Shown: positions 1 to 10,092 of the stretch, one piece after another
Position numbering within the stretch: the first letter of the stretch is position 1
How the letters are laid out: each line of letters opens with the position of its first letter
Origin: Astrothelium macrocarpum
Lineage: Eukaryota; Ascomycota; Dothideomycetes; Trypetheliales; Trypetheliaceae
NCBI GenBank assembly: GCA_021030915.1
Contig: JAGEMR010000119.1
Coordinates: 1-64,000, forward strand
Direction: 5' to 3'
DNA length: 64,000 nt
The notes under the pieces: model-generated
Database searches by the model: none
What the model was told of the DNA's origin: nothing
Seen by the model: only the letters and a program-made list of their open reading frames with translations
Made by a program: the position numbers and the translations under genes

Positions 1-1182
1 AATTTCAAAGATTTGTGCGCTGTTCAAAAAAAGGTGTCGGAGTGGTGGTCCGAGCGGTGTGGTGGGGAATACTCCTATGTTGCAACGTTTGACGAGTGCA
101 GGTCGTTCGGTCAAAGCGTATGAGCGTTCTTACCTAGCGATTCAGTGGCTTTTCTTACTCAATCACTGTCGAAGTAACACGGAGAAATATCCGGCTAGCC
201 GCAGTTAAATTGAGGACCTTTCAGCTGTGGCTATACGGTTCGTAATATGATACGATCCAGAAAGTAGTGCCTCGGTATCATCCTCCTGCAACGCCTCCTT
301 CGTTAGATTCTATGTCCGATTGGAATAGACAGATTATTGAGGGAAAGCCAAGATTGAAGTGATTGTACTTCGACCGGTATCGCAAATGTCAATTTTACGA
401 TACAAGAATTTCTCAACAACCCAGATTTTAAGAGTTTTTCACAACATTGCCTGGGGAATTTAATACATTCCAGATACGGTGGCATTGGCGGCCTTGTCTG
501 AGGTATTGATCTTTGTCAGAAATGTCCTTAAGCATGCTGGTCTATCAGGTTTAAGTAGACACAAGGCTTGAATGTGGCGTTGGAGTCGCATATTGGACGC
601 GATCGCAGGCGTTCGGAGTAACTGGACTCCCTCGCGGGAAATTCATCCAGCTCGTTGTGTGAATTTACAATGTGTTGGGTACTTCGGAGCTCGAAATGCC
701 GATCAAGCTGTTTCAGGGAGGCACAATAAGAACTGCGAACGACAACCTATGAATTTGAAGCGCTGTAGCTCCTAGACCATTCGTATGCCTGCTCCCTTAA
801 TTTCTTCCGCTGAGTCTTCGAGAGTCGCTCTCAAAATATCTAGATCGAGCCGCAACCGCAATTGAAGCGGTCAGGGTGATAGTCTTACCAGTGAAATAGA
901 CGTACTACTCGTGCAGACCATCCATAAAGGAGCAAACGAAGTGGACGAGGTGAAGTAACTTACTATGAATTGGACATTCTGTCTCTTCATTGAAGACACA
1001 GCCGTAGAGGCAAGCAAGATAGCACGAAACCGTCTCATCCTCATCCGCAACAAACGCTATGCTCCATTTGCATGTTAAAGTCGCCCGGCCTCAGGTCTAT
1101 GTGCTTTGACACTGAACTGGATTTTCCCATATGTCTATTCAATCTGTATGACTTATTGAACTCTCTCTATGTTAATTCTCGG
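1..1182. other. Intergenic stretch, no gene supported
   Basis: Only short open frames (about 60-70 codons) without recognisable motifs, splice structure or coding bias are present on either strand. The right part holds the 3' flank of the Zn2Cys6 gene that ends at 1183. I see no RNA gene or repeat here. Confidence 0.6.
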
Positions 1183-2967
1183 TCAAGGTCTACCCATAAC
1201 TTCCTGTGCCTCAAGGAGCTGGAGGTACACACCTTGTTCAATTATGAGAAAAATAGAAACATGTGGAAATAGTCAACATACCTGCAGCATTCCATCTAAG
1301 ATCTATTGCATGAAATGTATCCTGGAGACTTTTCACAATAGCAGAGGAATCTGAAGAGTCTGGACTCGAGTACATGTGCGACACACAAACGTGATAAGCG
1401 AAAAAGAGGCCCCATGGGGACATATCTTCAGGATCGCGACCTACGAAACATTGTCGTTCCACGAGGCTGGTATTTATTCTCTCCGCAATTTGTTGAATGG
1501 TAGCTCTTGCATGCTGAGAACGGTCCGCGTCGGCTGCGCCTACTCCATCATGGTAAAGCCAGCGTTTATGCAAGGCAACGAGAGCACTGGATTTTAGAGT
1601 TAGAAAATTTCCGAAATAGTTCAAAGCACACACCTGTAAATAAACGCGATTTGATCATTGTCTGGAAAGTCCACGCTCAACGAGGCCGTTAGCATTGACT
1701 GAAGAGTTCGATCCAGTTGTACCCAGGTGTTGTCACAAGCCGCAGGCTCAATCGCAACATGTTGTAGAACTTGACCAAGCAATCTCGCAGCTTGACACAA
1801 GAGGGCAAATCTGCTCATGTGCCCAGTCATCGGCGAAGACAAGGTAGAATAATCATCTGACCTGACAATCTAAGATTTTGGTAAGTGCATGATGAATCAA
1901 TGTGAATAGCATGGCATACGCCTCGATCCCATGCTATATCGTCTGATGGTAGAAGGTCGCCTAGTTCAGGATCCGCTGTAGCAAAAGGTCTTCCCGGACA
2001 GCCGATACTCACGTAACTATGATGGCGATCATGAGCAAAAGCGAGCAGTCAAAAGGACATGTTGATGCCAACAATGGGAACAGACCGATCTAGAATGACA
2101 ATTGCCCACCAAACTCTCCTCATTTCCTCGACTTCGACCAACGTAAGTACTCTTCTTGTATTTACCGTCTTACTACCGCCGATGCCAAGAGCGTGTGCAT
2201 AACGGGCACATGCACCGATAGACAAGAATGCGGCAGGGTAGATAGCATGTCCAAGTTCGTAAAGAGCCAGGAGAACCCCACCTTGCAAAATTGGAATAGA
2301 AAAGATACTGGAGCCTTTAACTTCGAGATAGAAATGTTTCACGGTATGGTATAGAGGTGTTTGAGGATTGCGGAGGCTTGAGGAAGGCAATGTGGTGATT
2401 AATTTAAGAGCAAGTAAAAGAAGGACAATGTCTGGTCGAGTCTGGAATGATGATGGCAGGTAAACCTCGAAAAGGCGTTTCTTGGATATGAAGGGCATCC
2501 ATAAGTGTATATGCTCAAAGAACTTGGATGCGGTGTTCTGGACTTCCTTTACGTCTCCCAGCAGATCTAGGATATGTTGTGGGACGGAAATAGTATCTCT
2601 CGAGATACTGACCTGGCCATGCTGTAAAATACCCGGATCCAGGAATAGTACAGTCGGAAAGTCAAGAGATTGCCGATTTACTCGATCGCTCTCATCACCT
2701 AGGAGACTATACCACGATCGGTCCGATGCAGATGTGGGTTCGTGGCTCTGTTCCGGCTTCAAGTAGACGCATGTCAAGTTCTTCCTATTTCCGTTTTTAT
2801 AAGTCCACTCATGCTAAAAGGATGACGCAAGAGCCAATGAAATCGACTCACTCAGCGCATGAAGAGCACTTGGGAAGTGCTTTATTGCATTTTCTCTTCC
2901 TTTTCTTACATGAGCTGCACGCCTGCTGTGCCTGGGTAGGGTTGGATTCACCGCTAGGTTTTGGCAT
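1183..2967 (-). CDS. Zn2Cys6 transcription factor with fungal-specific TF domain
   Basis: Predicted nuclear DNA-binding regulator of about 500 aa. I read six exons: 2852-2967, 2086-2784, 1920-2016, 1634-1869, 1282-1586 and 1183-1232, with introns of 67, 69, 50, 47 and 49 bp; the coding sum is 1503 nt, divisible by three. The N-terminal zinc cluster follows C-x2-C-x6-C-x6-C-x2-C-x6-C and is split by the first intron before its last cysteine (2771-2769). The middle region has the hallmarks of the fungal_trans (PF04082) domain: MRRVWWAIVILDRY, then GCPGRPFA and a C-terminal LQLLEAQEVMG tail that becomes readable only after splicing. The start is the ATG at 2967, just before the zinc cluster. The gene is divergent from the SDR at 3411, sharing a 443 bp promoter with CGG/CCG elements, so it may control that SDR; this is inference. 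The target pathway is unknown. Confidence 0.88.
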
Positions 2968-3410
2968 GGGATAGATGTATAGTGACACTACGGGCCAAAT
3001 GCGACCGTGCAGACCCACTTACAAAGTGACTCTCTAGCCTCAGCTCTTAGTAGAACTAGACCAATGTCTTATTGCGTTTGTCAGCACGTGATTGATATAC
3101 GAACCAGGGAGATGGGGATGATGTTTGGAGAAAGGAAGTGGCAGGGCCACGGTGGGATGATTGCGCCACTGCAGCGGCCGCAACTACAGGCATTTGCGGA
3201 TGGACGGGCGGCCGCCAGCCGGCCGCCGAGTAGCCGCCAGTGACCAAAGGAACGGGAATCCTGCCGTGGTGTAATAGCAATTTTCATATAAACTTCAGCA
3301 TCTCATCCATCTCTTTAAAAGCTCGTCAAGAAAAAATTGTTCAAACCTTCTTAATTTGATTCTCACCCGTTGATTGCGATTCAACTCGTATCTCTCTACT
3401 CCTTGTCGAT
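2968..3410. promoter_or_regulatory. Divergent promoter with CGG/CCG palindromes
   Basis: This 443 bp gap separates the start codons of the Zn2Cys6 factor (minus) and the SDR (plus). It holds two copies of the 8-bp palindrome GCGGCCGC at 3174-3181 and 3208-3215 and further GGCCGCC/AGCCGCC blocks up to 3238, a dense cluster of CGG and CCG triplets. Zn2Cys6 proteins commonly bind CGG triplets arranged as inverted or everted pairs. An AT-rich TATA-like stretch (ATATAAAC) lies near 3285, about 125 bp before the SDR start. Function as an operator is inferred. Confidence 0.5.
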
Positions 3411-4418
3411 ATGGGCCAGTACACTGCCGCTCATGCCAATCCCCAAGGCGCTGGAGATAGCCGGCCAACCGCTCTCCAAATCATTCGTGATGAGTCCCTC
3501 GAAGGCAAACTTGCCGACAAGGTAATGGTCATCACCGGTGCAAGTGCGGGAATTGGTGTTGAGACCGCACGAGCATTGTCTGCTACCGGCGCAACCTTGT
3601 TCTTAACTGGACGCGACATGAAAAAGGCCGCCACTGCTCTTGCCGGGGTTTTGGAAGCAGGTCGTGTTTCGCTGGTAGAAGTCGACAATGCCTCTTTCGC
3701 CAGCGTTCGAGCTGCAGCAGCAACTATCCTTGCAAAATCAAACAATCAGGTCAATATCCTTGTCAACAATGCAGGTATGATGGGAGTTGAGGAGCTCAAG
3801 CTCACCGAGGACGGCCACGAGCTACACTTTGCCACCAACCACCTTGGTCATTTCCTCCTGTTCCAACTTCTCAAGGCTGCCTTGCTTGCCAGCTCGACTC
3901 CTGATTTCCACTCTAGAGTTGTCATGGTATCATCCTCAGCTCATCGCGTCTCGGATCTCAACGAAAGCGACAATTATAATTTTGAAAAAGGAGGATATCA
4001 TTTCAGCCTGGCTTACGCGAATTCGAAGCTGGCCAATATTTACATGGCTAATGAGTTAGATCGCCGCTATGGCCCAAAGGGCCTTCACACGACAAGTGTC
4101 ATGCCGGGCGGCATCAATACAGAATTTTCTAGATATGTAGGTAGCGAATTCGTGAAGCAGATAATGAGCGACGAGAGGATGCGAAAGGTGGTGAAAAGTA
4201 CTGAGCAAGGAGCTGCTACGACAGTTCTAGCTGCAGTGGGAAAAGAATGGGAGGACAAGGGAGGAAAATATTTGGAGAATTGTGAAGAAGCTGAGCGTGG
4301 TGAAGACAATCATGAAGCCTTAGCGCACGGATACGTTCGCCAGACCTACGACCCAAAGAATGAAGAACGGTTATGGGAAGACTCACTGAAAATTGTCGGG
4401 ATACCTGACGACATGTAG
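3411..4418 (+). CDS. Short-chain dehydrogenase/reductase (retinol dehydrogenase / WWOX-like)
   Basis: Single-exon 335-aa NAD(P)-dependent oxidoreductase of the SDR superfamily. Visible motifs are the Rossmann TGxxxGIG at residues 42-49, an NNAG at 119-122, the catalytic serine stretch VSSSAHR near 173-179 and the YxxxK catalytic pair at Y202/K206 (YANSK). The arrangement and length fit the classical subgroup containing RDH11-14/WW-domain oxidoreductase-like fungal proteins, which often act on hydrophobic alcohols or ketones; the true substrate cannot be told from sequence. The start codon follows a pyrimidine-rich leader and is the first in frame. The gene is divergently paired with a Zn2Cys6 factor, which suggests local regulation. 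No signal peptide or membrane segment is evident. Confidence 0.9.
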   Translation: MGQYTAAHANPQGAGDSRPTALQIIRDESLEGKLADKVMVITGASAGIGVETARALSATGATLFLTGRDMKKAATALAGVLEAGRVSLVEVDNASFASVRAAAATILAKSNNQVNILVNNAGMMGVEELKLTEDGHELHFATNHLGHFLLFQLLKAALLASSTPDFHSRVVMVSSSAHRVSDLNESDNYNFEKGGYHFSLAYANSKLANIYMANELDRRYGPKGLHTTSVMPGGINTEFSRYVGSEFVKQIMSDERMRKVVKSTEQGAATTVLAAVGKEWEDKGGKYLENCEEAERGEDNHEALAHGYVRQTYDPKNEERLWEDSLKIVGIPDDM

Positions 4419-5281
4419 CGGAGCTGTAGCGTTGGACAAAGAAACAGAGCTTCGTCTTAGCTTATGTGACATTTGGTGAGTGATAAAGGGATGAGAGCAG
4501 ACGAACAGCAGCTGGATAGAGGCAAGACACGTGGAAATGCAAGGGAAAGCTGAAAAGTAGTGACGAACATTCATACTAAAGAAGTTAACATCATGTAAAC
4601 AAGAATCGGTGTAACATTGGAGGGATTCCTCATGCGCACAATTAGCATTGAACTACGTGATAGAGTCGTGGAGGGTGTTCTGGCACCATCAAGATAGTCA
4701 GCTCCTCAGGTCGCAGAATTTCACAAGGATACCCTATGACGCTTCCAAGGTAGACGGTGGATCGTTCCGAAATCTTGACCAACGGAGATTGCTACGTCTT
4801 AGGTAACGAATGCGCATTCCACCATCTCGGGAACCAGGAAGGGCAAAGACATGGTTAGACAACAAACAAAACATTTGAGATCCCAGATTGGGCTGATTAA
4901 GGCTGTCAGCTTACGTATTGATCTGGGTAGAGATCGTCAGGATGCAAATCAGTGGCGACCAGAGGAAATTAGGCCTCCCAGGGTCTTTGGTGACTGACCG
5001 GCGCAATGCGGCTCGCATGTTGGGAAACCCGCGTAATTGCCATCAACCTTCTTTCTCCCATCCGCTCCTTCTCCTCATCCTATTCTTCTCACGCTCCTTG
5101 ACCCTGAATCCATCCCGTCCCTATTTTCTGAGATCGCTTAAGCTTCGAGGGTGCTCCGGGAACACGACCAACGCCAACAACTCGCCGAACAGAACGAGCT
5201 GACCCCTTTATAATATTTGCCCCTCCGGGGCCCCGGAAATTGTGAGGATACTTTTTCAGTACTTGATCATCTAGAGTTGCG
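4419..5281. promoter_or_regulatory. Intergenic region and promoter of the sphingolipid hydroxylase gene
   Basis: No gene is supported here. The right end looks like a promoter: a pyrimidine-rich stretch at 5050-5110, a TATA-like TTTATAATA around 5207-5215, and directly after it a perfect 12-bp palindrome CCGGGGCCCCGG at 5225-5236, about 45 bp before the start codon of the next gene. Confidence 0.45.
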
Positions 5282-6878
5282 ATGGATAATCACACACTTT
5301 CATCTGTCCCATCATTCTCAGAGGACAGCCTCCCGCCTCTCCCAGGGTACACGCTGACACCACTTCCGCCACTCCTTTCTCTGATTCCGGATGCTTACCT
5401 CGCTCTCGCACTTCCAATAATTGCATACTGGGGAGTCTCGCTTTTTTTCCATCTAATCGACGTGTTCGACCTCTTTCCGTCCTATCGATTACATACCCCG
5501 GCCGAAGTTCTCAAAAGAAATCATGTTAGCAGATGGGAAGTTTTTCGCGATGTCATACTGCAACAGGTAGTGCAGACCGTGGTTGGCCTGGCATTGAGCT
5601 GGACTGATGAGGACGCGATGATAGGGAAAGAAGACTATGATGTTGCAGTATGGGCACAGCGATTGAGAATTGCGCAACGCGCTATTCCTACCCTATTGGG
5701 AATAATAGGAGTGGATGCGCAGGGTTTGGCGAAGAACATGGCGGGCAGTTCACCAAGCATTGCAGGAGTATTAATGGGTGGACGATATCCATGGCTTACG
5801 CAAATGTATACGCAAAATGGTATCGAGTTGAGTGCGCCAGCATTTGCGAACTGGGAGGTGTTGGCTGCCAAGGCAATTTACTGGGTCGGCATCCCAGCTG
5901 TGCAATTCCTTTGCGCAATCCTCATCGTCGATACCTGGCAATACTTCTGGCATCGCGGCATGCACATGAGCAAATGGCTATACAGTAAGTCCCACCTCTC
6001 CTGTCCTGTATTTCCTTCCAAACCTCCATCATCCCGTAAAGCAGCAGGAAGACTAACCCCAAACCCAAACAGCAACCTTCCACTCGCGCCACCACCGCCT
6101 CTATGTCCCCTACGCCTACGGCGCCCTCTACAACCACCCCGTCGAAGGCTTCCTCCTCGACACCCTCGGCGCCGGGCTTGCCTACCTCATCACGCGCATG
6201 ACCACGCGGCAGAGCATGTGGTTCTTCACGCTGAGCACCATCAAAACCGTCGACGACCACTGCGGCTACGCATTGCCCTTCGATCCGCTGCAGCACCTGA
6301 CCAGCAACAACGCGGGCTACCACGACGTCCACCACCAGAGCTGGGGCATCAAGACCAACTTCAGCCAGCCCTTCTTCACCTTTTGGGACCGCCTGCTCGG
6401 CACCATGTGGGTGGGTGGCGATGTGAGTCTGCGGTATGAGTGCGCGAGGACGGCGGCGCAGAAGAAGGTGGATGCGGACAGCAAGGCGGAGCCTGTGACG
6501 CAGAGTAGTGGTGAGCGGGATAGCAGGGACGCGGATGTGAAGCCGTATCATGAGGAAAAGGCGGTGCATCTCAGCCCGCGGCTCCATCAGCGCCTCAAGC
6601 CCGCGGTGCCGGCTGGGAAGGCTGAGATGCAGGCGTTGGGATCGCGGGAACAGGTTTTGGATGATAGAGCAGGGGGCGGAGTAGGCGTACTGGTGGAGGA
6701 GATGCAGGAAGAAGAAAAAGAGCGAGAGGCACAGGGTTGGCTAAGGCGGAGTCCGCGGAAAAAGGCGCAGAGGTCGCGGGCAGGTAGTGGGGCGAGTAGT
6801 TTGATGGGGCTGCGGGATCGGGTGAATGAGAGTTTGGTTGGTAGTTGTGTCAAAGGACCTGGAAAGGAGCAGTCGTAG
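5282..6878 (+). CDS. SUR2: Sphinganine C4-hydroxylase (fatty acid hydroxylase superfamily)
   Basis: Di-iron membrane hydroxylase that converts dihydrosphingosine/dihydroceramide to phytosphingosine-type bases in the ER. Two exons, 5282-5984 and 6073-6878 (88 bp intron), give 502 aa. Three histidine boxes of the FA_hydroxylase domain are visible: HRGMH (residues 224-228), HSRHH (238-242, formed just after the splice) and HDVHH (318-322). The sequence around the second box (RLYVPYAYGALYNHP) and the DDHCGYALP stretch match ascomycete Sur2-type proteins. Hydrophobic segments lie in the N-terminal half. The roughly 150 C-terminal residues beyond the domain are charged and low-complexity, making the protein clearly longer than yeast Sur2 (349 aa). 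The second exon is much richer in G+C at third positions than the first. Confidence 0.92.
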
Positions 6879-7213
6879 AGAAAGGGATTGGTGAGTTAGG
6901 CTTTTGTATACCTAGACTCTAGGGAGCTCTACAATTTGGGCAGAAAGGTGCCGGATTCTTCACCTGTCGTTGCTACTACATGTTTGGTTTCTTAAATCAT
7001 CAATTTGGGAATAAAGAAGGAATGGCAAATTCTCGGAGTTGTTCAGAAAAAGGAAGTGGGCAACTGTGTCAGGTACCATCGCTTTTACTATGTACTATAG
7101 CTTATGAACCTGATTGCCGTTTTTCATAGATATCTGGCATCTCTATCACACTTACTCTTCGAGCGCCATCACAATGGCAGAGAATTAAAGAAGGGAAATT
7201 TTTATACCTACAT
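6879..7213. other. Convergent 3' flanks
   Basis: The gap lies between the 3' ends of the hydroxylase gene (plus) and the 728-aa hypothetical gene (minus). AT-rich stretches are consistent with 3' UTRs on both strands. No gene is visible. Confidence 0.5.
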
Positions 7214-9400
7214 TTAATAAAATACTCGGCTAGTCGCAGGATGCGGTTGTTCCCACTCGAATGCCCTCATCCATGTGCTCCGGTGGTTATCTACATAATC
7301 GTCATCGTCTTCCCGTGTATCTAGCATTCTCCGGAACTCAGAATCTCCGATTCTCATACCACTCCTCATTATGGACGGAGCACTGGGCCGTTTAGGAGTA
7401 AGATGAGAGCTGCTAGAGGTGAGAGCGGCGGAGGATACAGAGTCTACTTGATGGCGCGTGTTGGCAATAGAAGCCAAAGGCCGTCGAGTAAGTCTCCCCT
7501 TGCCTTTGGAGTTAGATCGAGGTGGTGGTGGCGGTAAAAGAACCGATCCACGTTCAGGACCCGCTTCCTGTCTAGGTACTTTATCGGAGACCTTTCTAAT
7601 ATGCAACGGCTTTGGTGGCAATGGTGCAGACATATCATACCGTTCGCCACGTGGCTCCTCGTAGAAGCTGTATACAGAGCTACCAAGGACAGAATTAATA
7701 GAAGGCCGAGGACGCAGATCTTGCGTTGCTGTTTGTTTAAACGCGTCCGGTGTCACAGGCAATGCCTTTTCTGATGGCACGTCTGGCAGAACAGCAATCT
7801 CTGGAGGTACCTTTGGTGTCTCTTGGTAGTCATTGCTATCATCTCCATCATCATCGTCAACGTACGAATAGCGTAAGGCTTCGCCTAACAGAATATCAGC
7901 AATCCTGTCTTCCGAGGAACTCGCTCTAGAGGATGAAATTGTGCTGGATTCAGAGAGTTCTGGAACATCATTTGCTGGAGAAGGCGTCTTATTCATATAA
8001 GCACAAATATCAACCCAATCAGGAAGGACATCGCTCTCCAAAGATGGCATTCTGGGACGTTCGGAAGGTGCATTGTCGACAAGGAATGCCCTACGCTCTG
8101 GTCTCGTCGAAGGACCCGAAGATACTCCACCGTCAATCGACATAGAAGCTCTTGATGTAGTCTCCCAAACTGAGCCATGAGCGCTCTGAGGCCATTGTTC
8201 TCTGGAGCCATCTATGTAGGTAGGTTGGCGGACGTTTGTGTGACCGGCTCGAGCTCTTTCTGTTCCTAAGTCTTCCTTGGCCATCGAGTGATTATAGTGC
8301 ACTGGGGTTCCTGAACGAGAACCCGAGCCAAGCCGAGATTCAGGATCGACTGAGTGCGGGGGTGGCTCTATAGATGGACTGTACTTCTCAGACTGTCGTG
8401 GAATCCATGTTCCGCTGAGCTTTGCCAAGGCCTCTTGTACGAAGACTTGTGGTGGCTCCGAGACTGGATTAAGAGTGCTGATATCTTTCTTGGAGTTTGT
8501 GAAACCGTCCATCTGATTTGCGCTTGATCCCAAAGCAGTGTGGGATGGAGCAGCAGTGGGTTTTTTCCTCACCCAAGAAGCATCAGGATCAATTTCATCA
8601 ACGTCCTTGGCTTTTATTCTAGCCTCGTATACAACCCTGTTCAACATGCTTCCCAGAGCACGGCTTTTCTCAATGAGAAACTCACCGTTGTCAGCATCGA
8701 GGGCGCGCATCCACTCGTCATACCAGAACGTCCTCAGCTGAAAGTCGTAGGTGTCCTCGCGTATTCGCGCGCGGTAGATTGCACCAAGAGCCACGAGCAC
8801 ATTGCAGTCTGACCCAATTCGCGTGAGTATGCAAGCAGCGCATTTGTCCTTCTGACGTGGCCATTTCCGAGGAGGAGCTCGACCCCAGTGACATTCAAAA
8901 TCCATAGGTCGCATGTATATAGATGTAACGTCAATGAGCTGATCGAAGAGCGTCCGCTGTTCCGGATTAAATGGAAGGTCAAATAGCTTCGGCATATAGA
9001 AAGTGATTTCATCCAAGACGAAGCGGAGGATGGAGTGTATCAATGGTCGTTGCAACCGAGAGTGCAGGCCACAAAACTCCCTAAAAGGACGACTATCCCT
9101 CCTTCGTGGATCAGAAATCAAGCATTGGTTATTGTCGGAAGTGAAGAGGCCAAACAAGTGTTTGTTCGGTGGAGGAGTAACCAAGGCAGCAGGAAGCGCA
9201 TGAATTAGATCCAATGTGATTTTTGCATACGCTTCACGTCGGGGAGATGTGCTGATCAGATCGTATGGTGGCGCATTAGAAAATATGCGAGTCAATAATA
9301 TTATTTCATACTCGCTGAGGTTAACGTAGTGTCTGAGTGGCGCTCTGGACCGTTCCTGACGGCTACTTGCATAAAGGCCACGAGCTGCTGCAGAGACCAT
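7214..9400 (-). CDS. Conserved fungal hypothetical protein, 728 aa
   Basis: Intron-free frame; the first ATG codon is at 9400, and the frame is open only slightly upstream without another ATG. The N-terminal ~300 residues look globular, with a region containing a CAAC cysteine pair (DKCAACILTRIGSDC) and a following conserved-looking helix rich in Leu/Ala. The C-terminal ~430 residues are serine/proline/arginine-rich and probably disordered, with proline runs (LLPPPPPRS) and an acidic patch (DDDDGDDSND). I cannot assign a function. The organisation (globular head with a CxxC motif plus a long disordered tail) occurs in many uncharacterised Pezizomycotina proteins. It is convergent with the SUR2-like gene. 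Confidence 0.75.
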   Translation of the reverse strand: MVSAAARGLYASSRQERSRAPLRHYVNLSEYEIILLTRIFSNAPPYDLISTSPRREAYAKITLDLIHALPAALVTPPPNKHLFGLFTSDNNQCLISDPRRRDSRPFREFCGLHSRLQRPLIHSILRFVLDEITFYMPKLFDLPFNPEQRTLFDQLIDVTSIYMRPMDFECHWGRAPPRKWPRQKDKCAACILTRIGSDCNVLVALGAIYRARIREDTYDFQLRTFWYDEWMRALDADNGEFLIEKSRALGSMLNRVVYEARIKAKDVDEIDPDASWVRKKPTAAPSHTALGSSANQMDGFTNSKKDISTLNPVSEPPQVFVQEALAKLSGTWIPRQSEKYSPSIEPPPHSVDPESRLGSGSRSGTPVHYNHSMAKEDLGTERARAGHTNVRQPTYIDGSREQWPQSAHGSVWETTSRASMSIDGGVSSGPSTRPERRAFLVDNAPSERPRMPSLESDVLPDWVDICAYMNKTPSPANDVPELSESSTISSSRASSSEDRIADILLGEALRYSYVDDDDGDDSNDYQETPKVPPEIAVLPDVPSEKALPVTPDAFKQTATQDLRPRPSINSVLGSSVYSFYEEPRGERYDMSAPLPPKPLHIRKVSDKVPRQEAGPERGSVLLPPPPPRSNSKGKGRLTRRPLASIANTRHQVDSVSSAALTSSSSHLTPKRPSAPSIMRSGMRIGDSEFRRMLDTREDDDDYVDNHRSTWMRAFEWEQPHPATSRVFY

Positions 9401-10092
9401 TTCTGATGTACGGGGATAGCTGATTTGAAAGAGGTAGAATAACAAATCAGTGAATTGAATGTTTGATTTTTTTATTGATTGAAGTAATGATAGAGCAAGG
9501 ACTCAGAGTTGAAAACTAAATTCCTGTTCTGCGAAAATCTTTGCTATATTCTAAAGCTTGTGGGACAATGAAACTGAATGACAAAGAAAGTGAAATACAA
9601 TGACCCACCGGATTCTTTCAATGAACAACGGGCTTTGAGGTTCTGTGAACTCCAAACTTAGTCGAAAGGTAGTCGACGAGCAGCTTAATGTTTATGGCAT
9701 CAACTCAAAATAGAGTGAATTGCATGAGGCTTGTTCACCACAGACCACACAGAAGTTTTGTAAACACAATGCTTGTCAAACTCAATACGACTAAGTATTT
9801 TGGATACACTACATTTGAAGCGTTGACAATGGATACTCTCAAGTTAGGTAAGGTAAGGTAGGTAGGATAGGTAAGGTTCTGCCCTGAAGCCAATCATCTC
9901 AATCACGTGGCTAGGTATGATCCCGTGACAGCAAACCACCTGTTCTGCTTATATAATCAAGAAAAATTTTGTTCCAAACACCGAAACTCCAACATTGCTT
10001 GTTTAACAACATCCCGAGACAACGCTAGCCACATCACCCTTACTGGATAACATCAAAAATGTCTTCGAAATCAATAAGCATGGCAAATGATT
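9401..10092. other. Intergenic region with GGTA-type simple repeat
   Basis: Upstream flank of the 728-aa gene. At about 9844-9877 there is a degenerate run of (A)GGTA units (AGGTAAGGTAAGGTAGGTAG and similar). A CACGTG E-box-like hexamer lies near 9905 and a TATA-like TTATATAAT near 9949. A 20-codon ATG frame starts at 10060 on the plus strand and ends at the tail of the C2H2 gene; I do not consider it a gene. Confidence 0.4.

Noticed and set aside
5922..6587. 221-codon minus frame
   Set aside because: Antisense shadow of the SUR2-like exon 2, His/Arg/Val-rich with no motif.
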